Source: JAOTZA01 sp965224065
GTDB taxonomy: Bacteria; Acidobacteriota; Thermoanaerobaculia; Multivoradales; JAHEKO01
NCBI GenBank assembly: GCA_965224065.1
Contig: CBDCYF010000005.1
Span: 1,302,001 to 1,366,000, forward strand
Reading direction: 5' to 3'
DNA: 64,000 bases
Below the pieces are notes generated by a model that had not been told where the DNA came from, did no database searches, and saw only the letters and a list, made by a program, of their open reading frames with translations. Positions 8,514 to 18,200 of this stretch are shown here, in pieces (positions within the stretch are counted from its first letter, which is position 1; each line of letters starts with the position of its first letter). Position numbers and translations under genes: made by a program.

Positions 8514-11102
8514 GTGAGAGAAAAAGTTCTCGCCGTCGTCTTTGTTCTTTGCTGGTCCGCCGCCGGGGCGTCGTGGGCCGCGGCGCCGGCTCAGCACGAC
8601 GACCCGTCCGAGAAACGCACGCCCGTCGATTCCGCCCGCCTGGCCGGAAAGACGCTTTCCGAAGCCCTCCACGAGCTGCGGGCTCGGGGCCTCAACATCA
8701 TCTTCACCAACAACGTGGTAAGGCCGTGGATGAGGGTCGGAGAAGAGCCCACCGGTTCCTCGTTGCGTGAGATTGTCGACACGATCCTCGCCTCGCACAG
8801 CCTCGAGGCCCGCGACGGCCCGGGAGGGGCCGTGGTCGTCATTCCCGGCCCCCTGGGTCCCGCCGGTGCCTCAGCCAATGTCTTGAACGGCTTTATCGGC
8901 TCGAAACCCGACGGTGCACCGGTCGGCGGGGCCGTCATCCGGGCTCTGGGGCCGGGGACCGAGGCGGTAAGCGACGGCAACGGGCGGTTTCTCCTCCCCT
9001 ACTCCGGCACCGATCCGCTGACCCTCGAGGTCCGTCTCAAGGGGTTTATCGTCGTGCAGCTCCCGAACGTCGTTGCCGGGGAAACCGACGATCTGACCAT
9101 ACTCCTGGACCCCGCGCCCATCCTCGAGGAGGAGGTCGTGGTCACTCCGAGCCGGGTCTCGCTGCTACGCGACGCGCCACTGGCGCGCCTCCACCTCGAC
9201 CGCCAGCAGATCCTGGCCCTCCCCCATCTCGGAGACGATCTGTTTCGTGCGCTCACGCTGCTGCCGGGCGCGACCGCCAACGATGTATCGGCACAATTTC
9301 ACGTCCGGGGCGGACGGCGCGACGAGACCCAGATCCTGCTCGACGGCCAAGAGCTCTACGAGGCTTACCACCTCAAAGACCGCGACAGCGCATTGAGCGT
9401 CATCTCGCCCGCCACCCTGGCAACGGCCGATTTGAGTACCGGCGGCTTCGCCGCCGAATACGGGGACCGGATGAGCGGTGTGCTGGATATGGTTACGGCC
9501 ACGCCCCGTGGTACTCGGTTCCGGCTCGGCGCCGCGGTGTTCAGCCTCCAGGCGGGCGGAGCCGGGACTTTCGGCGAGGACCGCGGGTCCTGGCTTCTCG
9601 ACGTGCGTCGCGGAACCACCGACCTGGTCGGACGCCTGATCGGCGACGAGGATCCCGTCTACTGGGATGCCTTTGGCAAATTCGCCTACAGCCTCGGGAG
9701 CAAGAACAGCCTGAGGGCCAATTTTCTCTATGCGCGGGACAAACTCGATTTTGGAGAGTTTGTCGCGGAGGACGAGCAGAAACGTTTTGTCACCGACTAC
9801 GGCAGCTCCTATTTCTGGCTGACAAATCAGACGTTTGTCGGGCCACGGCTCTTTTTCGAGACCGCCGCCTCGCTGACCGACATCGACCGCGACCGTCGGG
9901 GCGATGAGATCGACGGGGATGCGCGGTTTGCGATCGCCGACATCCGCGACTCCGAGATCCTGGGGGTACGCCAGAAGTGGAGCTTCCAGCCCAATTCCCG
10001 GCATTCGCTGGACTGGGGGTTTCAGGTCCGACGGTTCGAGACCGAGTACGACTATTTCGGAATGCGCGAGTTCGACAACCCGCTGGCGGAGATCCGGCAC
10101 GATTCGACCGAGGGCACTACCGCCTTCCGGGGTGAGTTCCGCGAAGACCAGGAGAGCCTGCACTTCGCCGACCGGCTGTTGATCGGCGACGCGCTGACGG
10201 TCCAGATCGGCCTGCGATACGACCGCCACTCGCAAACCGACGAAAGCCATCTGAGCCCACGGCTCAACCTGTCCCGAGCCGTTGGGAAAGGCGGTGTGCT
10301 GCGGGCCGCCTGGGGCCGTTTCAATCAGAGCCAACGACCCTACGAGCTGCAGGTCGAGGACGGCGAGACGCGTTTTGAACCGGTCGAACGGTCCGAGCAC
10401 CGCGTCCTGGGGTTCGAAAAGCTGATTCCGCGGCCGGACAAGGAGTCGGACCTGATCCTCAGGGTCGAGGCCTACCAGCGCGTCGTCGGCAATCCACGCC
10501 GCCGCTACGAGAACCTCTACGAGCCCATCAACACCTTCCCGGAGGTCGAGCCCGATCGAGTGCGAACCACCCCCGATCGGAGCCTCGCCCAGGGCATCGA
10601 GGTGTTTCTACGCGGGCGCTTTGGGCCCAAGCTGGGCTGGTGGGTGAACTATGCGCTGTCCTCAACCGAGGACCGTATCCAGGGGGAATGGAACCCCCGA
10701 CCCTTCGACCAGACTCACAGTCTCAACCTGGATCTGGACTACCGCATCAGCGACCACTGGCGGGCCAATTTTGCTTGGCGCTTTCACACCGGCTGGCCCA
10801 CGACACCGGTGAGTTTTGTGTCCTCTATCGACGAAGACGGCGAGGTGGTTTTCGAACCGATCCTCGGTCGGCTCAACAGCGACCGTTTGTCCGCTTACCA
10901 TCGACTGGACTTTCGCGCCAGCCGAGAGTGGCGGTTTCGTTCGTCGAGCGTTTCCTTTTTTATCGACGTCCAGAACGCCTACGATCGCTCCAACCTCGCC
11001 GGGTTCGACTTCGAGTTGGATGACGACGCCGGCGTCGTTCGGGTCGCGGAAGAGGCTTGGGCCGGCGCCCTGCCCTCGGCCGGCGTCACCATCGAGTTTT
11101 AA
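8514..11102 (+). CDS. TonB-dependent receptor with N-terminal STN signalling domain (FecA-like architecture)
   Basis: The 862-residue outer-membrane receptor starts at GTG 8514, directly before a signal peptide (residues 1-23). Residues about 40-112 form an STN (secretin/TonB short N-terminal) domain: LAGKTLSEALHELRARGLNI through VVVIPG. A carboxypeptidase-regulatory-like segment follows at 120-205. The plug (residues ~215-330) contains LPHLGDDLFRALTLLPG and FHVRGGRRDETQILLDG. The rest is a beta barrel ending in VTIEF. STN receptors pass a ligand signal to a FecR anti-sigma factor. A FecR gene and an ECF sigma gene lie immediately downstream on the opposite strand, so all three probably form one cell-surface signalling set. 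The ligand cannot be told from sequence. Confidence 0.88.
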   Translation: MREKVLAVVFVLCWSAAGASWAAAPAQHDDPSEKRTPVDSARLAGKTLSEALHELRARGLNIIFTNNVVRPWMRVGEEPTGSSLREIVDTILASHSLEARDGPGGAVVVIPGPLGPAGASANVLNGFIGSKPDGAPVGGAVIRALGPGTEAVSDGNGRFLLPYSGTDPLTLEVRLKGFIVVQLPNVVAGETDDLTILLDPAPILEEEVVVTPSRVSLLRDAPLARLHLDRQQILALPHLGDDLFRALTLLPGATANDVSAQFHVRGGRRDETQILLDGQELYEAYHLKDRDSALSVISPATLATADLSTGGFAAEYGDRMSGVLDMVTATPRGTRFRLGAAVFSLQAGGAGTFGEDRGSWLLDVRRGTTDLVGRLIGDEDPVYWDAFGKFAYSLGSKNSLRANFLYARDKLDFGEFVAEDEQKRFVTDYGSSYFWLTNQTFVGPRLFFETAASLTDIDRDRRGDEIDGDARFAIADIRDSEILGVRQKWSFQPNSRHSLDWGFQVRRFETEYDYFGMREFDNPLAEIRHDSTEGTTAFRGEFREDQESLHFADRLLIGDALTVQIGLRYDRHSQTDESHLSPRLNLSRAVGKGGVLRAAWGRFNQSQRPYELQVEDGETRFEPVERSEHRVLGFEKLIPRPDKESDLILRVEAYQRVVGNPRRRYENLYEPINTFPEVEPDRVRTTPDRSLAQGIEVFLRGRFGPKLGWWVNYALSSTEDRIQGEWNPRPFDQTHSLNLDLDYRISDHWRANFAWRFHTGWPTTPVSFVSSIDEDGEVVFEPILGRLNSDRLSAYHRLDFRASREWRFRSSSVSFFIDVQNAYDRSNLAGFDFELDDDAGVVRVAEEAWAGALPSAGVTIEF

Positions 11103-11132
11103 TGGCAACGGCCGCCAGAGGCGGCGGCCGCT

Positions 11133-11345
11133 TCAGCCGCTCGGGTCACCAGACCCTTGTAGCGGCCGGCGCCCCTGCCCGCCGTCGAACGCCGACCTCA
11201 CCCTCCAAGCCGCCTCATTCTGTAGGGGCGGGGCTTGCCCCCGCCCGGTAGCGGGAGCCGGCGACACCGGCGGCGTCAGCCAATCGGGTCACCAAACCCT
11301 TGAAGCGGCCGGCGGCCCTGCCGGCCGTCAAAACGCCGACCTCAC
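11133..11345. repeat. Pair of ~69-bp direct repeats flanking a dispersed repeat, between the receptor and fecR genes
   Basis: A block starting TCAGCC..TCGGGTCACC and ending AACGCCGACCTCAC occurs at 11133-11201 and again at 11276-11345, with few mismatches and 143 bp apart. Its middle contains AGCGGCCGGCG..CCTGCC, which is also found (inverted) in the 48.1-48.3 kb repeats. The second copy runs into the stop codon of fecR (11342-11344). A 27-bp dispersed repeat sits between the copies. No gene is seen here. Confidence 0.75.
11221..11247 (+). repeat. Dispersed 27-bp palindromic repeat (family A), copy 1
   Basis: The element starts TGTAGGGGCGGGGCTTG and ends CCCGCCCG. The reverse complement of the entire 27-bp unit recurs exactly at 36518-36544 and 48014-48040. 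Degenerate copies lie at 48105-48131 and 48204-48229. Its GGGGCGGGGC/GCCCCCGCCC core is self-complementary around CTT, so it can form a hairpin. Confidence 0.85.
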
Positions 11346-12376
11346 ACCACCGGCCGCGACCGGATGAGGACCTCGCCGCCTGTGACTTCGTAGTCCAGCC
11401 CGCTGCCGGGCACCACCACGTCGATCGACTCCAGCGGCGTGAATCCCTCGATCGAGCCAAAGAGCTGGATGTCGGAGGCCGATTCGGCAAGCGCCGGGTC
11501 CGAGAAACGGATCTCGAGGCCCGTCTCCCGCCGCAACCAATCGAGATAGCCCTGCAACGAAAGCCCTTCGATCTCGAACGCCGGTGCCGCCGCCACCGCC
11601 CACGCCCAATCGGATCCGTGACGCGGCACCGAGGCGCGCTCCACCGCGCCGTCGCGCCGAACCGTCAACTCTTCGCCGGCTTCGGCCGAATGGGCCTCGG
11701 GGCCGTGACTCACCACCACCGAGCCCTCGCGCACACGCACCCTCAGCGACAGCGCGCCACCGTTTTCTAGCCGCACCTCGAACTGTGTGCCGATGTCCCT
11801 CACGGCGCCAAATACGGTCGCGATCTCGATCGCCGACCCGGGGGCCCCGGCGTGCCCGGAATCGACATACACACCGCCCCGGATCAGCTCGAGCGACTGC
11901 TCCGAGAGCAAACGAACCCGGCTGTCGGCGTCCACCCGGACTGAGTGTCCATCGGCCAACCGGATCGCCAGCGCGCCAGCGGCGGCCCCACCGGGCGTAG
12001 TGATCTCGGAGCCGACCGGGAAAACGTCCCCGGGCGCGACCGTCCGGTCGTCCAAGCGAACCTCCCCACGGACCAGCTCGACCATCGCAACAGCGGAAGA
12101 CACCGGCGGCCGACTGACCAACCACCAGCTCGCGCCCAATGCCAGCGCGAGGGTGGCCGCGACGGCGATCGCCCGACCGGGCCACGCAACCGGCCGCGAC
12201 CGTCGCTGGTTCTCCACCAGCTTCTCCCACTCCGCGCGCGCCGCCGCGTTGATGCCCGCCAGGTCCTCGGCCGGCACCTCCGGCCGGGGCCCCGCTCGCC
12301 GCAGGAGTTCGCGGATATCGCCCTCGGAAGCCGTGAGTTCTCCGCCGAGTTCGACTTCTTTGCTCGAGTTGCTCAT
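11342..12376 (-). CDS. FecR-type anti-sigma factor / signal transducer
   Basis: The 344-residue product starts at ATG 12376, which overlaps the sigma gene stop (ATGA). It has a cytoplasmic N-terminal region (about 1-65) and a membrane helix at ~69-88 (AIAVAATLALALGASWWLV). A periplasmic FecR domain follows at ~95-220, with VRLDDRTVAPGDVFPVGS and the conserved FGAVRDIGTQFEVR. The last ~75 residues (LSLQGYLDWLRRETGL onward) resemble a secretin/STN-like domain. It would hold the upstream-encoded ECF sigma factor inactive until the TonB receptor signals. The sigma-then-FecR order with 4-nt overlap is the classic arrangement. The likely partner receptor (8514-11102) is convergent rather than in the same operon. 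Confidence 0.88.
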   Translation of the reverse strand: MSNSSKEVELGGELTASEGDIRELLRRAGPRPEVPAEDLAGINAAARAEWEKLVENQRRSRPVAWPGRAIAVAATLALALGASWWLVSRPPVSSAVAMVELVRGEVRLDDRTVAPGDVFPVGSEITTPGGAAAGALAIRLADGHSVRVDADSRVRLLSEQSLELIRGGVYVDSGHAGAPGSAIEIATVFGAVRDIGTQFEVRLENGGALSLRVRVREGSVVVSHGPEAHSAEAGEELTVRRDGAVERASVPRHGSDWAWAVAAAPAFEIEGLSLQGYLDWLRRETGLEIRFSDPALAESASDIQLFGSIEGFTPLESIDVVVPGSGLDYEVTGGEVLIRSRPVV

Positions 12377-13032
12377 GATCCGAATTCCATTCTCTGGCTC
12401 ACCAACCGCGTCACCTCGGATGGAGGTTGCGCCGCGGCCACCAGGCGGTTGAAACCATTGCGGAACGACTGCCGGGCGCGGGTCAGAAGCGACTCCGCGG
12501 CCTTGGGTCTCAGGTTCAAACGTTGCGCGATCTCGTTGACCGAAAGATCTTCCAGGTACTTCCATTCCAGGGCGCGCCCATAGTGCGCCGGCAGCAGGTC
12601 GAGTGCTTCGTGCACCAGTTGAATCGCCTCCTTGCGCATCGCGGCGCGCTCGGGGCTGTCCAGCTTGAAATCGGTGAGCGCGGCCGGAGACGTCTCCTCG
12701 ACCTGTTCGAGACCCACTTCACCGCCGCTGCGCTTCTTGCGCCGGAAATGCCCCGCGATCTCGTTCTTGCACACCGCGCAGAGCCACGTGGCCAGGGCGG
12801 CCTTGCCCCGGAACGTCGGGAGCTTGGCGATCGCCTTGCACACGGTGGTCTGGACGATCTCTTGTACGAGCTCGGGCTCGCCGGCGAGTCGGCGGCCGGC
12901 AAAACGGTAGAGCATGGGGATGTAGTGTCCCGAAAACTCCTCAAAAGCCTCTTCCTCGCCGGCGATCATCCGGCGGACCAGGGATCTGTCGTCCCGGTGA
13001 CGCTTTCTCTGTTGGAGGGAAACGACCTGCAT
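12373..13032 (-). CDS. ECF-family RNA polymerase sigma factor
   Basis: The 219-residue protein starts at ATG 13032, with AGAGGA a few bases upstream. The frame continues further upstream without a better start. Region 2 is seen in EEAFEEFSGHYIPMLYRFAGR and TFRGKAALATWLCAVCKNEI, the WL-x3-xxN core promoter-melting segment. Region 4 is LPAHYGRALEWKYLEDLSV then NEIAQRLNLRPKAAESLLTRAR, a helix-turn-helix for the -35 element. There is no extra domain. It is co-transcribed with fecR (ATGA overlap), and the set presumably controls the STN-TonB receptor. Four helically phased CTCCG repeats lie 87-123 bp upstream. Confidence 0.92.
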   Translation of the reverse strand: MQVVSLQQRKRHRDDRSLVRRMIAGEEEAFEEFSGHYIPMLYRFAGRRLAGEPELVQEIVQTTVCKAIAKLPTFRGKAALATWLCAVCKNEIAGHFRRKKRSGGEVGLEQVEETSPAALTDFKLDSPERAAMRKEAIQLVHEALDLLPAHYGRALEWKYLEDLSVNEIAQRLNLRPKAAESLLTRARQSFRNGFNRLVAAAQPPSEVTRLVSQRMEFGS

Positions 13033-13118
13033 TCTCGTCCTCTGGGCGGCGCTTGTGCCACCGGCCTGCTCCGTTAGATGCAAGGCTACTCTCAATCCTT
13101 CGTTCCGTCTTGCCCGAT

Positions 13119-13155
13119 CTCCGCCAACCTCCGACAGACCTCCGCCAAGTCTCCG
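13119..13155. promoter_or_regulatory. Four helically phased CTCCG repeats in the divergent sigma/sulfatase promoter region
   Basis: CTCCG begins at 13119, 13129, 13140 and 13151, spacings of 10, 11 and 11 bp, about one DNA turn each. On the minus strand this reads as repeated GGCGGAG/TCGGAG in the leader or promoter of the ECF sigma gene. Co-linear half-sites on one face of the helix suggest cooperative protein binding. They could instead be Shine-Dalgarno-like GGAGG tracts in the transcript. Confidence 0.4.
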
Positions 13156-13186
13156 ATATCCCGGCCCGGCGGCGTAGACTCGATTC

Positions 13187-15259
13187 ATGACGCGGGCGTC
13201 TCGGCACTTCCACGGCGGGTCACGAGCGACCCTCGCGCTGGGTCTGTCCCTGTTCGGCTGCTCCCCGGCCACCGAGGCTCCCGACCCCGCCGGGCCGGAT
13301 GCCCACCCCTCGGTTCTCCTGGTGACCCTCGACACCACCCGCGCCGACGCTATGGGGTACGAGTCGGGCTCGGAAGCGACGCCCGGCCTCGACGCGCTGG
13401 CCGCGCGCGGCGTTCGATTCACCCACGCCTATGCCACCGCGCCTATCACCCTTCCTTCCCACACATCGATGCTGACCGGCCTCTACCCCTACGAGCACGG
13501 GATCCGGGAGAACTCGAGACACCTATCGCCGGATCACGGGCTCCTGGCCGAGCGGATGTCCGAGCTTGGCTACCAAGCCATGGCGGTGGTCTCGGGTTTT
13601 CCGCTCGCCGCCCGGTTTGGTCTCGCCCGCGGCTTCGAGCACTATGACGACGATTTCGGACAAAGCGGCGTCGAGCGGCGGGCGGACGCCACCACCGACC
13701 GGGCTCTCGAGGCGATCCGGGCGTCTCGGGATTCCCCGCTGTTTCTCTGGGTGCACTACTACGACCCGCACGAGCCCTACGCGCCACCCGAGCCGTACGC
13801 CTCCGAATACCCGGATGACCCCTACCTGGGGGAGATCGCGTTCATGGACTCGGCGGTCGCTCGGCTGGTCGAGGCCTTCGAGGTCCGGTTTGGCGAGCGA
13901 GGCTTCCGGGTGCTGGTGGCCGGCGACCACGGTGAGGGGCTTGGCGATCACGGCGAGAGGCTCCACGGCAACCTTCTCTACCAGGGGGTCATGCGGGTGC
14001 CGCTGGTGATCGCGGGCACCGGGATCGCTCCCGGGGTGCGAACCGATCCGGTCGGTGTCCGCCGGGTTTTCGACACCATCCTGGAATGGGCGGGCGTCGC
14101 CCGCCCCCACGATCTGCTTGCCGGCGAGCGGGAGGTCGTGCTGGCCGAGGCGATGAAGCCGTTTCTCCAGTACGGCTGGCAGCCGCAGGTGATGGCGATC
14201 CACGGCCGCACCAAGGCCATCCGCTCGGGAGGGATCGAGATCTACGATCTCGTCAATGACCCGCAAGAGACCGACGACCTGGCCGGCCGCCAGCGGCTCG
14301 AGCCCGAGCTGGGCCGGGCCCTGGCCGCCTACCCCTTCGATCCGGCGTTCGACCCGGCAACCGGTGCAGTCGCGAGCGGCCCCGGACTCGCGGCCGAAGA
14401 GCGCAAGCGCCTGGCCGCGCTGGGCTATGTCGACTGGCAGGGGACTCCTTCACTCCAGGAGAACGCCCCCAGCCCTCGGGACATGACCCATCTCTTTGCC
14501 GCCCTCGACGCCGGATCTGCGAGCTTTGTGCGCGGCGAATATGACGACGCGATCGAGACGTTCGAGGGCGTCCTGGAGCAGGATCCGGGCAATCTGATGG
14601 TGAGCTTGCGCCTAGCCGCCGCCCATTCGGCGCTGGGACGCGATCGCCAGGCGCTGGACTATTTCCAGCACGCGAGCCGGCTGGCGCCGGGCTCGCCAGA
14701 CGTCGACCACTATCTCGCCCAGCACCATCTGCGCCTGGGCCGCTGGCGGGAAGCCGAGCCCCTGCTGGCCCGGGTTCTGAGCGCGCAGCCCGAGCGGCTC
14801 CCGGCCCTCGAAGGCCTGGCTTTGGTCCGCGAGCGTCAGGGGCGGCTCCGCGAGGCCGCGCAATTGCTCGAACGGGTCGCCGCCACGCACCCCGAGCCGG
14901 CGGCCGCCCTCACCAAGCTGGGGACGCTCCGGATGGCGCTGACCGACACACCGGCCGCCATCCGCGCCTTCGAGCGCGCGTGGTCGCTGGCCGGAGACGG
15001 TTTCTCGGCTTTTCTCGAGCTGGGAGTTTGCTATCTCGCCGAGCGGCGGCTCGCCGACGCCCGCGAGACGCTGGACCGCGCCCTTTCCACGCACCCAAAC
15101 CATCCCATGGCGCTTTTCAAGCGCGCTCAGGTGAGCGTGCTGCTGGACGAGCCCGACAAAACGGAGCGGGTGCGCGCCGCCTACCGGCACGCAGACCCAG
15201 CGACCCGCCCCCTGATCGAGGGCGAGCCGCTGTTCCGCGGACTCCCGTTCCGAAACTAG
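13187..15259 (+). CDS. Lipoprotein with sulfatase-like domain fused to TPR repeats
   Basis: The 690-residue protein has a clear lipobox, LFGC at 22-25, so it is probably a lipoprotein. Residues 40-~385 are a sulfatase-fold domain: SVLLVTLDTTRADAMG (metal Asp residues), VAGDHGEGLGDHGE and YDLVNDPQETDDLA. The nucleophile position is Thr88 in ITLPSHTSMLTG, not Cys or Ser, and the following Arg is His. It is therefore not a formylglycine sulfatase by sequence. Residues ~435-665 contain several TPR units (LEQDPGNLMVSLRLAAAHSA, HPNHPMALFKRAQV). Substrate unknown; Thr-type members include phosphoethanolamine and phosphoglycerol transferases. The stop shares a CTAG with the convergent receptor gene. 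Confidence 0.88.
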   Translation: MTRASRHFHGGSRATLALGLSLFGCSPATEAPDPAGPDAHPSVLLVTLDTTRADAMGYESGSEATPGLDALAARGVRFTHAYATAPITLPSHTSMLTGLYPYEHGIRENSRHLSPDHGLLAERMSELGYQAMAVVSGFPLAARFGLARGFEHYDDDFGQSGVERRADATTDRALEAIRASRDSPLFLWVHYYDPHEPYAPPEPYASEYPDDPYLGEIAFMDSAVARLVEAFEVRFGERGFRVLVAGDHGEGLGDHGERLHGNLLYQGVMRVPLVIAGTGIAPGVRTDPVGVRRVFDTILEWAGVARPHDLLAGEREVVLAEAMKPFLQYGWQPQVMAIHGRTKAIRSGGIEIYDLVNDPQETDDLAGRQRLEPELGRALAAYPFDPAFDPATGAVASGPGLAAEERKRLAALGYVDWQGTPSLQENAPSPRDMTHLFAALDAGSASFVRGEYDDAIETFEGVLEQDPGNLMVSLRLAAAHSALGRDRQALDYFQHASRLAPGSPDVDHYLAQHHLRLGRWREAEPLLARVLSAQPERLPALEGLALVRERQGRLREAAQLLERVAATHPEPAAALTKLGTLRMALTDTPAAIRAFERAWSLAGDGFSAFLELGVCYLAERRLADARETLDRALSTHPNHPMALFKRAQVSVLLDEPDKTERVRAAYRHADPATRPLIEGEPLFRGLPFRN

Positions 15260-18200
15260 AACTCGAACCGCACGGCCAGTTGGTACCGGCGCGGCCGGAA
15301 GAACGACCTCGGCTGTCCGAACCCGGCCGACCTCTCATCCGCCTGGATGTTGTAGCCGGTCTGGTTGTCAAACAAGTTGAACACGTCGGCCCTCAACTGG
15401 ATCTCGTAGCGATCTCCGCCGAGGCCGAAGTTCTGGGTGTAGTTGACGTCGATCTGATAGTGATCGTCGGTGGTGCGGTTGCCGGCGTGCTCTTCTCGCG
15501 GGAAGGGACACACACCCGTTCCCGGCCCCCCTGAGGAGGGGTCCAGACAGGAGCCGAACCGGTACGACGGGCTCGAGCTCCCCGTGCCGCCGACCCGGCA
15601 GTTGGCGTCCCGGTTGGTGGCGATCGGATCCAGGCACCGGTAGTAGTCCGGATTCAGCACCTCCCAGGGCTGTCCCGACTGATAGACCGCAAAGGCACCG
15701 ACACTGGCGTTCCAGTCCAGATCGTAGTAGCCGTAGAGCTTGAGCTGGTGCCGGCGGTCGCCCCGCAGGTTGCCGTAGTGGTTGTTCCACACCTGGCGAC
15801 CGGCGAAATCGGCAATGTTGGAGGAGCCGATAAACAGGTTGGCGTCGTTGTTGAACCCGGTCGAGTTGTCCTGGTCGAAGCTGCCGTAGTAGTGGCTCCA
15901 AACATAGCTGCCACGGAAGAAGAGATCGTTGGCCTGGTAGTCGGCTTCGAAGCTCGCCTCGTAGTATTTGGAGAAGGCGAAATCCAGCTCGGCGATGACA
16001 TAGGAGGAGCCGCCGATCTCGGCGCGGAAGGCACCCAGTTCGGGCACATAGTCCTCCTGCGGGTAATTCGACGGCGCCAGCAGCCGTGACCGTGCGTTGT
16101 TGTTGGTGTCCTCCCAGAAATTGTAGGCACGGCGGTGGCGGACGTGCGCCCGGGTCGTCCAGTTGCTGCCAAATTGCTTGGCGGTCCCGACCAGGTACTC
16201 GTCGGTTGCGCGGGGGTTCATGTCCTCTTGGAAGAACTTGCCCGAGGAGCCACCGAGCTGCTGGCTCAGAATCTGGTTGCCGTCGGCGTCGAAGAAGACC
16301 TGGAGCCGCTGGCCGGTCGAGTTTCGTGCCCACGACGCGGCCCGGGGTAGCGAGCTGGCCGCCGGATGATAGCGCGCGTAGTTGGCATAGAGCGTGTTGC
16401 TGCCGTCATAAGCCCAGACCGCTCCCAGACGGGGCTGGATCATGTCCGCCCAATCGATCTCGTACATCTTGTACCGGTTGCCGATGGCGATCTCGAAACC
16501 GGAGAGATTGTTGGGGTTCTCTCTCAGGTCCTGACCAAAGAGCTCGTCGTTGGAGAGCAGCACACCGACATTGAACGTCCAGTTGTTCAACCGGATGGTG
16601 TCGTTGATCTCGAAGTTCTGGGACTCGTAAGAAGAATGGATGACACCCGCCGGGAAGCCCTGGGTGCCCGCCTGCTGCAGCAACGCCTCATAGAAGGTCC
16701 CCTCAGGTCCGTCCGACGGCACCCCCCCGATAAAGGAGATCGACCCCCATCCGTTGGAGGTCCGGTTCAGCTCCTCCGAGTCTTCGTAGGCCTGATAGCC
16801 GAAGTGCAGCTCGTGTTTGCCGTCCGCGAAAAACCGGTCGTAGCCGATCTCGTAGCTCTCGCGGAAGAAATCCTGTTCGTTGATCGTGCTCGCCGCGCCG
16901 ACGAATCCGCCGCCGGAGAGCACGCCGCCGTCGAGATAGCCATAGCGGTTGATGAGGGCGTTGGCGGCCGCCAGACAAGCCGCATCGTCACCGCAGCCCG
17001 CTCCGGAGGGAACGCCGAACGACCCCTGCATGTCGAGGTTGTTGATGTCGAGAACCGTGCCGCCGACACCGGCGGTGATCGGAAAATCGAACAGGGTGTC
17101 CGGACGGCTCGAGTTCTCGTTGGCGTAGTCGGTGAGTTTGAAATCGAGAAAACTCTTCTCGTTCAACACCACCGAGCCCTCCACGATGGTGATGTCCTGG
17201 GTGACGTCCGCTCCTTCGGAACGCGACGCGGTCTCGAAGGTGCTCACTCCGGAACCGGTCTGCTCTCGATCCGAGGCCCGGTGGCTGGCGTGGAACAGCC
17301 AGTTGTCGTTGGGGCTAAAGGTGAGTTTGCCAAAGAGCTCGTCGCGCTCGTCCTCAAAATCGGCCACGTCGCCGTAGGCGTTGGAAGCGTTGTCGCGTGT
17401 CCGGGTCGGACGGTAGTAGGACGCGTAGAAAAAGAGTTTGTCCTGGACCACGGGGCCGCCGATGTTGAGCACCGTCCAATCCCGGTCTTCGTCAAACTCC
17501 GCCCGGCTGCCGGTATCGAGATCCCCGGTCATCCCGTCGGTCTGGATCTGGTAGCTCACCAGACCCTTGTAGCGGTTGGTGCCCGACTTGGAGACGGTGT
17601 TGATGGTGAAGCCGCCAGAGCGGTTGAAATCCTCGGCCGTTGCGCCGCCCTTGAGGGTGGATACCTGATCGATGTCGTGAGAGGACGGCTCCGAAGAAAG
17701 GGTGCCAAACAAGGGGAGATTCACGTTGACGCCGTCGAACTGGTAGACGTTGTCCTGCCCGCTGCCGCCGGCGCTCGGCCCCCGCACGCTGTCCTCGCTG
17801 TACTGGACGCCGGGGATGAGCTTGACCACATCGCGGTATTGCTGGCCCACCGGAAGCGCCTCGATGACCTCTTCCGCGATCACCGCCTTGAGCTCCGCCG
17901 ACTCGGGGTCGATCCGGAGCTCGCTGGTAACCGTGATCTCTTCGGTGAAATCCGGCGGCCGCAGAACGACGTCCCACCGCACCGTCCGGTCGAGCAGAAC
18001 CTGCACGTCGACGGTCTCGCTCTGCAGCCCCTCGAGGCTGAACGCGAGCTGGTAGTTCCCCGGTGGCAGGCCCCGCAGCCGGTACCCGCCATCGGACCCG
18101 GTCGTGGTAATACGGGCGCCCGGCAGCACGTCACCGGTCGCCTCCACGGTCACGCCGGGCAGTGCGTCGCCGTCGGGGTCTGTAACCCGGCCGGCTACCG

